This document shows positions 38,793 to 50,427 of a DNA stretch of 64,000 bases, in pieces. Origin of the DNA: Artemia franciscana (taxonomy: Eukaryota > Arthropoda > Branchiopoda > Anostraca > Artemiidae); the NCBI RefSeq assembly GCF_032884065.1, contig NC_088873.1:33328227-33392226 (forward strand), in the 5' to 3' direction. Made by a program: the position numbers and the translations under genes. The notes beneath the pieces were generated by a model. The model had not been told where the DNA came from, did no database searches, and worked only from the letters and a program-made list of their open reading frames with translations. Position 1 is the stretch's first letter, and each line of letters opens with the position of its first letter.

Positions 38793-38800
38793 TATATATT
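38793..38800 (+). promoter_or_regulatory. TATA box of the ankyrin gene
   Basis: tatatatt lies 61-68 bp before the ATG, directly after the CRE-like palindrome. A possible initiator (ctcatatc) lies about 28-30 bp downstream near 38,822, the right distance for a TATA-driven start. Confidence 0.5.
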
Positions 38801-38860
38801 AGCAATGATATGAAATAGCGGCTCATATCCATTTAAATTACAGAAAAATAATAAAATAAC

Positions 38861-39499
38861 ATGCCCATTCCATTTGAAAGATTACTTTATTTAGCAGCTT
38901 CAAAAGGAAACACACAGGCTGTTGAACGTCTTTTAAAGTCTGGCGCTGATGGTAATATAAGAAATGATTATGGTGAAACTCTCCTTTATTTAGCAGCTAT
39001 GGAAGGACACACAGAGACTGTTGAATGTCTTATACAGTCTGGCGCTGATCTTAATATAAAAAATGAGATAGGTGCAAGTCCACTTCATGTTGCAGCTCAG
39101 GAAGGTCACACAGAGACTGTTCAATGTCTTTTAAAGTCTGGCGCTGATGTTAATATAAGAAACAATTATGGTGAAACTCCCCTTTATTTAGCTGCTCGGA
39201 AAGGACACAAGCAAACTGTTGAATGTCTTATACAGTCTGGTGCAGATGTTAATATAAGAAATAATTATGGTGAAACTCCCCTTTATTTAGCAGCTCAGGA
39301 AGGACACACAGAGACTGTTGAATGTCTTTTACAGTCTGGGACTGATCTTAATATAAAAAATGTAGAAGGTGAACGTCCACTTCATGTTGCAGCTCAGGAA
39401 GGACACACAGAGACTGTTGAATGTCTTTTACAGTCTGGCAAAAATCTATCTACGATGTTCTGGCAGCCCGCTAGCCCCACCCTTTTTCGTGCCATATGA
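38861..39499 (+). CDS. ankyrin-repeat protein, 212 residues
   Basis: An intact frame beginning MPIPFERLLYLAASKG. Six 33-residue ankyrin repeats follow each other with no linker, each with the LLYLAA/PLHVAAQ...GHTETVECLLQSGAD helix-turn-helix pattern. The sixth is cut after LLQSG and replaced by an unrelated tail (KNLSTMFWQPASPTLFRAI). The repeats are very alike at DNA level (gaaggacacacagagactgt recurs), so they expanded recently or are homogenised. Ankyrin repeats bind partner proteins; no enzymatic domain, signal peptide or membrane segment is present. The start is the first ATG after a CRE + TATA arrangement. The gene is intronless as read and flanked by direct repeats. The abrupt end suggests a 3' truncation of a longer ankyrin gene. 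Confidence 0.85.
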   Translation: MPIPFERLLYLAASKGNTQAVERLLKSGADGNIRNDYGETLLYLAAMEGHTETVECLIQSGADLNIKNEIGASPLHVAAQEGHTETVQCLLKSGADVNIRNNYGETPLYLAARKGHKQTVECLIQSGADVNIRNNYGETPLYLAAQEGHTETVECLLQSGTDLNIKNVEGERPLHVAAQEGHTETVECLLQSGKNLSTMFWQPASPTLFRAI

Positions 39500-39935
39500 C
39501 ACTTGCGGATGGTGGAATTTATATAAACCACGTAGATACGAGAAATAGCTTTTGAATGAGCTCTTAAGCATCTCTCTATGATGTTCTAGTGACCCACTAG
39601 GCTTGGAAAACAAAGAAGAAGAAAAAAAAGACCGTTTTAACGTTTTTTAACTTTTAGTAACAATGGGCTCTGGTCGTCAATGGTTCGCTCTTTACTAGGT
39701 TGTAGCTAATGCTTCAACCATGATTCTGCAAAGAAACTAGATGACATTGAAATCTGTGAAATCTAATAGGTGGTAGAATTAGTAAAAAACATAGTGAATT
39801 ATAATTATAAGCAATAGCTTGTAATTGCTGTAATAGCTTTGCAAAATTGTAATAGCTTGTAAAATTATAAGCAATAGCTTGTAATTGAGCTTATAATCTA
39901 TCGACGATGGTATGGTAGCCTGCTAATATTTCAGT
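39480..39935 (+). repeat. three degenerate copies of a short tail motif after the ankyrin gene
   Basis: atctatctacgatgttctgg (39,447), catctctctatgatgttcta (39,568) and aatctatcgacgatggtatg (39,895) are followed each time by a cagcccgctag-like block. They resemble leftover unit boundaries. agcaatagcttgtaatt is also repeated around 39,810-39,890. Confidence 0.45.
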
Positions 39936-39967
39936 AGCTTACTGCGGAAATCAATGCGAAATTACAA

Positions 39968-40985
39968 TGCGGAAATCAATTCCGCAGTGAAAGAAAATAT
40001 AAGAATGATAAATATAAGAATATATAAGAAGAAATATAATAAAATATATATTTTATAAAATATATATAAAAATATTCTAAAATATAAGAAGAAAATATAA
40101 GAATATATAAAACATTAAAACTCCTAGAGAGAGAAGCTTTATTAAATTCACAAAAACAAAATCAATTAATAAACATAGCCACTACTAGAAACGATGATCC
40201 TGGAAAATGCCCAAATGGGGACAATTGTGTCATTAAAGAGTGCATTTTTCTCAACCATGTAGGTGGCATACCATAAAATTCTTCAAATGTATGAACTGGA
40301 AAATCAACGTATAAATTGCTTAGAGTTTATATATATTTCCGCAGCTATTTTCGCGTCTCTCATCCAGTCTCTTGATTAAGTTTATTTTTGAATTTTCTTT
40401 AATTTGTCATTTTGTCAATGTTTTTTTCATAACATAAATAAAATTTTGTTTATGGCAAATAAATAATTTTCAATAATCAACGACATCTACCTAGAGAGAG
40501 AAAAGCACTAGAAGCAAAATTTTGTCAGGCCTGCCGTAAAGAAATCCAGAAGATCGTGGGAAATGCCGAAAGGGGGGCAATTGTGTCACTAGAGTGCCGT
40601 TTTGTCACTCGTGTGGGTGGCATAGAATAATCTGGTTGAAATGAACTAAAAAATCAACTGCCTAGGATGCGTGGTCTATAAAGAATATCGTAACAATACG
40701 AATAAGAAAAAGGTTTCAATTAGAAAAACGCAATCGTAACTTGGTATTCACAGTATAAATTTGTAATTATGTTAAAGTGCATTATATTAATCTTATGTGT
40801 GGCAATATACGCTTTAACCCAATAAACTTTAACGTTAACATGATCATTGAATATTACTTTAAGTACCATAGTTCTGGGTGCAGGAACAAAAAATAATAGA
40901 ACATAAAAGAATATCGTACTGTAGATATAAATCAATAGCAATTCCACGGTGAAGGATAATATAAGTAAATTTAAAACATTAATAA
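39968..40985 (+). repeat. Cys-rich module remnants and repeat units right of ankyrin gene
   Basis: 39,968-40,170 matches 38,332-38,440. 40,180-40,300 encodes DDPGKCPNGDNCVIKECIF followed by stops. 40,490-40,985 matches 37,870-38,380. An AT-rich ataagaatatataagaag stretch lies at 40,000-40,105. Confidence 0.65.
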
Positions 40986-41089
40986 ACAATAAACAAACCT
41001 TGGGAAAAAATTAAATTTCTTAAAATAGTCAACTAAACTTAGAAAATGGGAAATTAGTCCAAATGAAGAGGAAATCATTCTACGGCGGG

Positions 41090-42110
41090 GAGGGGGTTGC
41101 TTTAAGCGAAAATTTTAAGTGAAAATGCTTTGAGAGGAGAGCAGCAAGGGTGGAAATGTATAATGGAATATCAATTTCTACTATTCACTTTTATAGCACC
41201 ACTTCTTATCAAGCTTGCTGCGAGTTAGGGCGACCGGGATTGTGAAAAGGAAATGGAGAGGCTTGAGAATATCGGAAGATGGTCGCAATCACGCTTATCC
41301 TCATCCACATTTACATCCAAGGAAGACACTGTAGCAAGGTCTACACTATGAACAATATTGTGCAGAGTTCCACCGTTATGAGTGTACGTGTGTCAAGCAT
41401 CTTTTGCGACAATACAGAAAACAGCAGGTAAAGACTCGGCTTGACTTATTACATAGTTCGCCTTTAGAGAATATTTAAGTGAAAATGCTTTAAGAGGAAA
41501 GCAGCAAAGGTGGAAATGTATAATGGAATGTCAATTTCTTCAATTCACTGTTATAGCATCGCTTCTTATCAAGCTTGCTACCAGCTAGGGCAACCGGGAT
41601 TGTGAAAGGAAATGGAGAGGCTAAGAATATGGGGATATGGTCGTAATCACGCTCATCCTCGTCCACATGTACATCCAAGGAAGACACTGTAGCAGAGCCT
41701 ACACTATGGTCAATATTGTGCAGAGTTCTACCGTTATGAGTGTACGTGTGTCTAGTATCTTTCGGGACAATATAGAAAACAGCAGGTAAAGAATCTAAAA
41801 TAAGTTCAGTGCGGGTTGACTAATTACATAAATCACATTTGAAGTCGCCCATTAGAACCCAATCTTACCCATGAATTTCAATATTTTTGATCAGACTGCT
41901 GATGGAGGAGCACACTGTCGCAAAGTTCATCAGAGAAGACAGTGAATTTTTGTTAAGAGGAAAGTAAACATTTACCAATACAAGATTATTAATTCTAATA
42001 GCCAAAAAATTAGAGTAGTACAATACAGCAGTGACAGGCAAGGATCGTTTAACTAGGCAATCAAGTCCACCCGAGGGTCTCCCTCTGGTTTTACGACCAT
42101 TTGTGTGTAC
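41090..42110 (-). pseudogene. LINE endonuclease fragment with internal tandem duplication
   Basis: On the minus strand from about 42,105 the reading is GRPSGGLDCLVKRSLPVTAV ... VNVYFPLNKNS ... VLMGDFKCDL ... HNIDH ... DHIPIFLASPF. This carries the G-D-F and D-H boxes of an AP endonuclease from a CR1/Jockey-like LINE. The 3' part (41,107-41,466) is repeated in tandem at 41,467-41,826, with an offset of exactly 360 bp at the aagtgaaaatgctt landmark. Stops are scattered. Neither the reverse transcriptase nor ORF1 is nearby. Confidence 0.65.
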
Positions 42111-44467
42111 ACTTATTTATAGCTTGACCCCACACTTTATAATTTGATAAATAAGCCCCCCCCCCCGCCAAAAAAAGGAGAACAATCACAGCTTAAGAGG
42201 GGAAAAAATTATAATATCGATAAAACTTATTACCTGAATTGAGTACACAATTAATTAACAAACTTTCGAATCGAATTAGTTATATAAGGGTATCAGGACG
42301 TGAATATATCTGTTGAAAATAGATTGTGAAGATTAAACCCTAACCAAAGAGCAGTTATTATACCAGGCAAATCAATCGAAAGTGACAATTTAAGTGCGAA
42401 ATCTTATATTTTCGTCCGATTGTTGAATTTGTTGTGTTTCAAGTTTAACTACACTTCGAATCAATTGTTAAATTACTTTAATGATAAAAACAAGGATCAA
42501 AATAATTATGCAGCATAATTAAGCATAATAATTTGACAAAAACAATTCATACTTGGTTCTAATAGTATTGAGTGTGTTTTTCCATTTATAATGTTGGTGC
42601 CGAGATGTTATAAATCCATATTTTAAGTTTTTAATTTATTATTAGTGCTGGAGACCATTATATTAATATTAATCTCGACAGAAGTAAAGCAAAATGAGTA
42701 AGAAATGATCATTTTAAGTGAATAACCTATAAAAATAATGACAACATTATTTTGGGATCGGTGATATGTGCTGTAATAAAAAATTGGGCTGTAACAACAA
42801 AATGGTGTAATCGCAAATTAAGATTTAGGTAATTAAGGAAAACACTTACAAGAGCAATACCCACAAGAGCGGTAATTACATATAGCGTTAAACCCCTTTA
42901 AGGAAGTAATAGAAGAGTTGCATTACACAGTATACGTGTTCTGGGTTATTTGAAATTTCCATACGTAAAAGAAAACATGTCTGTACTTAAAGTCTATATT
43001 AAGAGAAAATTGAACACTTAAGGAATTCAAAAGAGTAGAATACAGAACAGCGCTGATAAGACTTTTCTCCGGTTGAATGCTTTTTAACGATCTAGCACAT
43101 TCAAAGCAGTTTAGATATTTCGAAGCATTTTAAATATAGGTTTTAATGTTTTAGAATAGTTTTAACGCTAGTTTAAAGTGAGGAGCAATTGCTAGTAAAA
43201 ATTGTTAATAGATGAATAAATATTTTTTGAAGATTATTTTGTTCGAATATGAGAAATTACCAATGATTGATTTAGTTTTAACTTGGATTGAAATATGCTC
43301 ACGGTTTATTCGAATACTCTAATTGAGTAGCGTGAAATTATACAATAGATGCCACATGCAGTTATGTTTAAGTAAAAGCCCACGTATGGAGGATGAAAGG
43401 AGAGATCTAGGATAAAACTGGGCCTAATATTTTTCCAGAAAATCCCCCCCCCCCTCGGAGATCAAAATGTGGCTAAATGCGATTTTGTGTATTTTGGGGA
43501 TTGAATTAAAAATACATATTAAGGACTGTGCTGATCAAACGGGACTGCGTGAGGTTTTCATAAAAAACAGATTTAAGAAAAAAAAATCCTTTTTATATAA
43601 TTAGATTTAAAAAAAAGTGTCAACTCATGCATATAAATGGGCGTGATAGATAGGATCTAGTTGGTTTTTTATCACTTTTATGAGTGAATACCTGTAAAAT
43701 AAAGATCTACCAAATCCCTCAAAGATTATATTTGTAACACTAAAGGAAGATCTGGATCAGCAAGAGCTAAAGAGAGTCCAGATTTTTCCTTTGAAACGTC
43801 AGATTTATGCACATTTATACGTTCCACAAAGTTCTATTATTTCAGTAAGGCCTTGAAACTCATCGCTAGAATTTAACAGGCAGATTTGAATATTATTGTG
43901 ATTTTCTATCCGTGCAAAGCCCTGCAACCCCTTCTTGCAAATTTTCTTCCCTTGTGATAAATTTATCCATGGAGATATCCTCCTATATAACTCACTGCTC
44001 CCGATCCCTCCTCAACGCAAAAAAGTCCCACTTAACGTCTATACACTTCCCAATAACCATTACTACATGTAAACAATGGTCAAAGTTTGTAACTTGCAGC
44101 CCCTCCCCCGGACAAAAGTCTATTGAACCAAACGAACTTTTTGAGAAATAGAAACCATGGTGAAAAGATCTAACAGCCACTTCCTTAATTCTCAGAAACA
44201 TGTCAGATCGAAGGTTATTCTTAAAAAGGCTTTCGACAAAATTTAAGTTTTTGGACATCTTAAAACGTCTTTGTTTTTATTCGGAAGTCACGTGATTGAA
44301 AGCCATGAGGCTGAATTTCTTTTTTAATTTTGATTCATTTTCAGTATACCAAAATGGGCATTGATTCTAAAAGATTTAGAAATCACTGATTTCTTCTTGC
44401 AATTTTTTAAGAAAATTTGCGTGTTTTTTTACCAAAGAAAAATAATAATTGACAGAAGCGGCTAGTT
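42111..44467. other. AT-rich stretch without a supported gene
   Basis: C-runs at 42,160 and 43,447. 43,900-44,150 has a short open frame on each strand with no motif; its C/T-rich phrases look like a piece of a dispersed repeat. Nothing else is recognised. Confidence 0.5.
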
Positions 44468-44652
44468 GTTGCCCTTAAGTTTGACGAATGAAAGTTCTTA
44501 AGCCGAACTAGCCAGACATGATAATAAACAACAAAGAGAGAAAAAATTCAACAGCAAAAAACCTCAAATGAGACTACCGCCAGTAGAGAGAAAAGAGATG
44601 AAAGACTAAAATAACGTGGATATTTCGCCTGTATCTAAACTAGGCGTCTTCT
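44468..44652 (+). repeat. left inverted arm of second Penelope-like copy
   Basis: The reverse complement of 46,345-46,540 over about 185 bp, for example gtagagagaaaagagatgaa and its mirror. The minus strand reads GAAGAC, stem GCCT, loop, stem AGGC, GAAATATC, a hammerhead-like core whose CTG has become CAG. Confidence 0.8.
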
Positions 44653-46344
44653 GTGACGCATCGGCAAAATTAGGAAAGTGATTATTGGTGGCATTACGTC
44701 CACTCTTAGGAACACAAAAATGGTATTTGAAAAACTCTACTGATCTTACCAATTAGTTGAAAATTTTCATATTGGAGGAGAATTCATTTCTCTCTAGCTT
44801 TGATGTGGTTTTCATGTATTCAAATTTTAATATGAAAAAATCCAAAGATATATTAAGGATTAAATGACAAAAGCAATTTGATTTGATATGAAGATGTGAC
44901 CATCGCTAGTTTGGATACTGAAGTCATTATGAAGTTGGTCATCCTTGCAAATGAATATTCTCTTTATTTTGGCTTTAGAGGCGAATTTTACAAACAGGTG
45001 TTTGGTTTGGCTATGTGTGGCATCTCTCTCTCCTTTGTTAGCAAATCTCTTCATGGACTCTATTAAAACCTCCGCTATACACAGTTTTAGGCTCTCCTCT
45101 TGTTTCTGGGGCAGATTTTTGGATGTGGTTTGCATTTGGAAACACGATTTAGAGTCCTTAGACGTTTTCCATAAACATTTAGATAGTTTTAATAAAAATG
45201 TAAAATTAGTGTACTTTGAAGATAATGACAAAATACCTTTTCTTGATAGCATATTGATTCTAAGTAATTTCCATTTACTGTTCTCAGTATATAGAAAGCC
45301 TACACAGAGTGATAGGTATTTGAACTTTGATTTGTGCCACCCTATTTCTGTGAAACGAAGGGTTGTGATTGCATTGGTGAATAGCTTTCAGAATTTGTTC
45401 TCAGGAATTTTTAAGTTCTGAATTGTTGTATTTAAGGAATATTTTATTTTAGAAGTTACCCGATTAAATTCATTGGTAAAATAATAAAAAATATGCGCAT
45501 TAACCATAACCATAGGGTTATAGGAGTTTCATAGTGAACAGAATTAAATATGCCGAAAAGTCATTTCTTTGTCTTATGTACCTATTTTAGGGGAAATGCT
45601 TAAACGAATTTTGCGTAAACATAACATTGATACTTGCTTCAAAATTAGAGTGTCTTTAATTCTGGGAGGGATTTAACCCAGGGAGATTTAGTTAATGGGG
45701 TGTTTAAGATTCCTTGTTCTTGTGGAAAGTTTTATATTGGTAGGACTCACCAACAATTTATTGAGCATCGCAACTCAATAGAAAAAACTCTACAATTGAG
45801 AAAGCCTCCTGACACTTTTGTTTTGGCACTGGCTGAACATACATTCTTTCATCCTCAACATTTTATACAATTTGATGAGGATACAGCTATTTATAATGAT
45901 AGGGGTTTTTTCAATGGGCGAGGGAGGCTATAGAGATTAAGAAACATATGTTTGCTAATCTTCCAATAAATAGAGACACGGAGCATTTAAATATTGACCC
46001 AATTTATGATTGCCTTTTGAAAAAAGAACCAATTATCAATAAGAGAATCAAAATTTTACATAATCACCAGGGGACAAGATTACCTACTGGAAAAGAGTTG
46101 CAAGACTACCCAACAAAAAGAGTTGCTTCAATATTAGCTAACGAGAAGATAATTTCGCAACAGAATAGTTAACTTAGTTTCAATTTTCATAATTTTTCCT
46201 TAGTTGCTTTGATGTCCTCACTGATGTAAATCTAATAGTTTCCTTTCCCTACGTGGATCAGTAGTGACAATTGTATTTATTATTATTGGTGGTGGTTTTA
46301 TTTGTTTTTAGTTTACTGTTTTTTTCTTTTTTTTCTTTTGCTAA
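44653..46344 (+). pseudogene. second Penelope-like element, dead copy
   Basis: Broken + strand frames align with the copy at 10.4-12.8 kb. FWGRFLDVVCIW replaces YWGRYMDDVISLW, so one catalytic Asp of the RT is lost. VYRKPTQSDRYLNFDLCHP follows, then FKIPCSCGKFYIGRTHQQF (GIY-YIG) at 45,700, with part of the endonuclease helix deleted. The C-terminal domain reads to a stop at 46,170. The region upstream of the RT palm is missing, so this is an internally deleted copy between inverted arms. Confidence 0.85.
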
Positions 46345-46375
46345 GGACGCCTAGTTTAGCTACAGCCGAAATATC
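46341..46375 (+). ncRNA. hammerhead-like motif in right arm
   Basis: CTAAGGACGCCTAGTTTAGC then TACAGCCGAAATATCC: the same layout as 13,120-13,155 but with a weakened core (CTAAGGA for CTGANGA) and an imperfect stem. Probably an inactive relic. Confidence 0.4.
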
Positions 46376-46540
46376 CGCGTTATTTTAGTCTTTCATCTCT
46401 TTTCTCTCTACTGGCCGTAGTCTCGTTTGAGGTTTTTTGTTGAATCTTATCTCTCTTTGTTGTCAAGTCTGGCCAGTTTGGCTTACGAACTTTGATTGTA
46501 ATATGCCAAGCCATAGCCAGGCTGCTTAAGGGGGCAAAGC
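46345..46540 (-). repeat. right inverted arm of second Penelope-like copy
   Basis: The mirror of 44,468-44,652, ending near ttaagggggcaa. Inverted terminal repeats are one of the known arrangements of Penelope-like insertions. Confidence 0.8.
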
Positions 46541-46797
46541 TTCCAGCAATAATCCTAGACTCCGAGCCAATGCCAAAAACTTGCATACAATACGTTTGAT
46601 TTATTTATTAATTTGATAGCGAAAAATACAAAATTTCAGTTTATTGTAGATATTTGCTTGGCGCCTCAACAGTTGGGTTATATTTTAATCAGAGTTTGAA
46701 CCATAAAAAAAAGTTGCTGTCATACCATCTTATCTTCTAATGTTGCAGGCTATCAAATTTTTCATTACCTCATTCATTTATTGCTGATTGTTTATAG

Positions 46798-46934
46798 GAG
46801 AACTTCCTGAACTCTGTAAGAAATTTAATCTTGTGGATGTGGAAATTAAATTCACTGAACGGAATTACCAAACTGTGGATAGCTTTAGAAAGCTCATGGA
46901 AGGCTTCAAATGCATCGACGACGCTAATACTGAG
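46798..46934 (+). CDS. internal exon of a host gene, helical (death-fold-like) domain
   Basis: 137 bp between tgtttatag and GAG|gtatat. The frame starts with two bases of a split codon, then ELPELCKKFNLVDVEIKFTE, FRKLMEGFKCIDDANTE. In-frame stops lie just outside both splice sites (TGA at 46,785; TAA after the donor), as expected for a true exon. It ends in phase 0, matching the exon at 51,321. The pattern L-x2-L-C-x-K-F-N-L, x2-I-x2-T-E-R-N-Y, F-R-K-L-M-E, A-N-T-E-K-K-L-L resembles a death-domain-type six-helix fold, but this is pattern recognition only. I cannot name the gene. Upstream exons were not found, so the gene enters from the left or lies in unread sequence. Confidence 0.65.
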
Positions 46935-47880
46935 GTATATTTTATTAATTCTTAAGTTTATTCTTTAGGTGTAAGGTATTTATATTTTCATAAATAACTT
47001 ATTAATTTATATTTTTTAACGTATGTTTATTCATCAGCATATTTTATTCATTCTTGTATGATTCAAACTGATAATTTGAGCAAGTTTGATCTACTTCAAA
47101 GAATAACTTGATAAAATATAAATACTATTTAATTACCACACAATTTAACAACAAAACATTTATAATGCGCAAATGCCAAGAATAAAACTGAGCACTACAC
47201 TTATTGATATTAATAATTACCACACATACAAAATTATAAAAACAAATGAGTTTTTTTTATAAAGAATTGTTTTAAAACCATTAACACTTTTTGAGAATTT
47301 TAAGTTTAAAATCCAATGGTCTCCAGGCAATCAGGGTAGTATGCCGAATATTGAAACCTTGTCTTATTGTTTAGAGCTAAAATGGAGTAATTGTGGCAAG
47401 ATGGATGACTGAACAAGACTGAAACAAATCTGACAAATTATTAGCTAAGAAAACATAAGAAATTTGCACGCGATTTTAAACATTCGAATCCTAATTTCTA
47501 ACTTTTTTTAACTAGCATAATTTTGCACAATTTGCTAATGATAATTTGTGAAAGGCAGATGTTGAAATAATTTGTTAACCCAAATAGTTGGTATTCTAGT
47601 GCTGAGTGTTTGGCATTGAGTGTTCGCCTGTATTACCTTACTTGATCTGTTTAGATAAATTGAATGTCTCAAAGAAACTCTGTAGAAGAATATTAATCTT
47701 TTTATGCATTAAGGTCTCATTGTGCGTGGCTTAATGGCAGCTTGTTTCTGTTCTTGTTTTTTTTTTCCATGCAGCTTTCCAGGACTTTTGCTCGCGCCTT
47801 TGGGTTCTGGGTCGCTGTTGAAGCCTTTAATTTTTTCAAAATACTTATTAGAAAAGTATATACATAAGAAAATGATTACA

Positions 47881-47895
47881 TATATGCATATATAT

Positions 47896-47962
<67 letters not shown>

Positions 47963-47973
47963 TATATATATAT
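47881..47973. repeat. TA-rich microsatellite
   Basis: Mostly (TA)n with tatata-catacata interruptions at the left end. Confidence 0.95.
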
Positions 47974-48115
47974 CAAGAAAATACTTCTATCAAAAGCTTT
48001 ATGTATCAAATTATTAAGTTGGGAAAATAATGGAGCTTTTCATTGCTCTGAAACTGAGATGTGGTGTGAAATGCTAATGCAACATTTTGCCTAGAATAAA
48101 GTTGAAATTTTAACA

Positions 48116-48190
48116 TTACCCAAGTGGTTAGCACGCTAGACTGAAAATCCTTTGTCCTTGAACACAGGGGCTCAATTTCTGGTGTCGGGT
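48116..48190 (+). repeat. tRNA-like relic, possible SINE head
   Basis: cccaagtggttagcacgc resembles an internal A box and gggctcaatttctgg a degraded B box, at tRNA spacing, with gactgaaaatc between. The anticodon stem does not pair well and there is no acceptor stem. It resembles serine- or phenylalanine-type tRNA heads. Confidence 0.3.
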
Positions 48191-48274
48191 AGATTATTGC
48201 AAAATATATCGTACAAAGAGTACGTTCCGGCAGAATAAGCTTCAGTCCTCTGAGCACAGCCTATATAAATACCA

Positions 48275-48347
48275 GTTGAAAAGTTTTTCGTACATAAAAA
48301 GAAAATTCTGTTAAATTCAGCTTGAAGTAGAATAAACCTGAAAGAGG
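48275..48347 (-). repeat. small fragment of the Cys-rich dispersed repeat
   Basis: aaattcagcttgaagtagaa and flanks match 50,645-50,715 in the inverted full copy. Confidence 0.65.
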
Positions 48348-48829
48348 TAAATTAATTAGGCTACCTAGAATCATCCGTTAAGAACATCAAGTTCAAACCG
48401 AAGCTTTTCTACTTTTACCATTTACGAAATGAACTTGTAAGTGCACTCCCGGCTTATGGCTCCGACGCTAGAGTGCACTTGTGCTCTTTTAATTACACTT
48501 TTCAGCAAGATGGAATATCCTGCCCTATCTAGGGTTTTAGACATCTGACGGTCCTAAGTGGGATATATGGAGTTGTTAAGTATCCCGTAACCACTTTATA
48601 TGTGAGGTACCATTATTCTTAGGTTTACACTATATCCCAGTTTTTTCAACTTTTTTCTAACCTTGTCAATAGCCTCTTTGAATGAATTGATGATTTCTGA
48701 CTTGATAGGTGGTTTAGAGAGGTATATCCTGAGAAAATAATTAATACTCATTACTTATATAGTTATTTAGAAAACTAACAACTTTATTTTCATTAATTCA
48801 TGCGGTTCTAGAAGGTCGACTGATGCTTG

Positions 48830-50005
48830 AACAAAAATCTTCCGTCGGCTCCTTGAAGGAAGCAAGTCGTCTTAATAATGTCAAGTCATGTGAGGTGATC
48901 CTGCATAAAGCTATTTTAGGGATAAACTAGAGGTATCTTTTCTGGAGTAGTGGAATAATGAAACAGGAAGAAAAACAGGAGGATGCTTTATATACGTTTC
49001 TAAAATACCACACAAATAATCACAGGTCGACTTGAAAAAATAAAAAAAAACTCGATCAAGAACCCAGAAATCCTATAAATACTTTGCAGATCGTAGAGAA
49101 AAGTACGAGCGTGTGTGATATTTTTCCGTTAGCCCCTTGAAGGAAACAAAGTGTCTGAGAAATATCAACTCATGGTAAATAATCTTGCATAAAGCTATTT
49201 TAGGGCGAAACTAGAGGTATCTTTTCTGGAGCACATACCTCTATGAAAAACACCTCAATGAAAAACAAAGAGTAGGATCCTTTATAGATAGATAGATAAA
49301 TCGATAGATTTTTTCATACGAAAGCCCATTTAGGCCATGGTGATATACACAAAAAAAAAGAAGAAATATAGAAACAAAACATAGACTGAAAAAACACTAA
49401 AACTAATTATTTAAGAAAATTATGTGGATACTGAAAAAATACTAAAACTAATTATTTAAGAAAATTATGTGGATACCTCATACCTACACAGACGAACTTT
49501 CCAATATTGTTTATATTTAAGTAACAGATACTTCTCAAAATTTCTAAAATAAAATCCTCCCCTGACCTCCCAACCAAAAATTTCCAAGCGCAATTCCTTC
49601 AACTCCCTACATTCTCTTAGAAAATGATACAAAAACTCATCCATCTCTCCACACATAGGCCAACTGTAAGGCCCATCCCTTAATCTATTTCCTATTTCTC
49701 CCTATATGCGTTTCTAAAATACCAGACGAATATTCACAAATCAACTTCAAAGTGCTAAAAAAAAATGCCCAATCAAGAACCCAGAAATATTATAAATACT
49801 TTGCAAATTGTAGTGAAAAGTGAGATTACGTGATAGTTTTCCAATGGCCCCTTGCAGGAAGCAAGGTGCCTGAAAAATGTCAACTCATGGGAGATGATCT
49901 TGCATAAGGCTATTGTAGGGAAAAACTACTGGTATCTTTTCTGGAGCAGTGGAATATTGAAAATAAAACAGTAGGATCCTTTATATGCTTTTCTAAAATA
50001 CCAGA
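48830..50005 (+). repeat. ~285-bp tandem array, about three units, interrupted by a LINE tail
   Basis: aggtatcttttctggag recurs at 48,932, 49,214 and 49,931, and ttctaaaatacca.ac at 48,998, 49,711 and 49,992. The first interval is 282 bp. The second is about 285 bp once the inserted 49,287-49,697 is removed. Confidence 0.75.
49287..49697 (-). mobile_element. 5'-truncated LINE 3' end, antisense, inside the tandem array
   Basis: On the minus strand, 49,656-49,465 reads MCGEMDEFLYHFLRECRELK followed by F-G-W and L-L-L-K-Y patterns, the Cys/His C-terminus of Jockey/I-like ORF2. The 3' side carries gatagatagata next to cctttata. A tata on each side may be a short target duplication. Confidence 0.65.
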
Positions 50006-50427
50006 CGAATATTCAAAAGTTCGGTTCATAAAACCAAAAGAAATTGTTGTCATAACTTCAAAATAACAGAAATTAAAAAAATAATTGTTTAAACTAAATT
50101 AAAGAGCCAAGAAATCAGAATGAATTTTTGGTCAAACAAATGAATAATATAAAAACGTAGACAATAACATACGAATACCATAGAAAATTGAAGATCCATG
50201 AAATTAAGATACATTTTTATTTCGAACATACAAATAACATAGAAACATGGACAATTTTTTTAAAGAAAATGAAAGAGCCAAGACATTAAATTGAACTGTT
50301 AAGAATTAGAAATGAATAGTAAGATTCATAGTAAACGTTGAAGAAACCAATATTCCTTCTTTTCCAGGACCAGGGGTTAAAAATTTAACTGATGTTTTGC
50401 TGGGTAAAAAATTAGCTGATGAATGAA

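Noticed and set aside
38861-46934. A single ankyrin-death gene joining the ankyrin frame to the host exons
   Set aside because: The ankyrin frame ends in a stop with no usable donor nearby; kept only as an evolutionary question.
48830-50005. Regular short repeats considered as a CRISPR array
   Set aside because: Units are ~285 bp tandem repeats without short repeat-spacer structure, in a eukaryotic genome.
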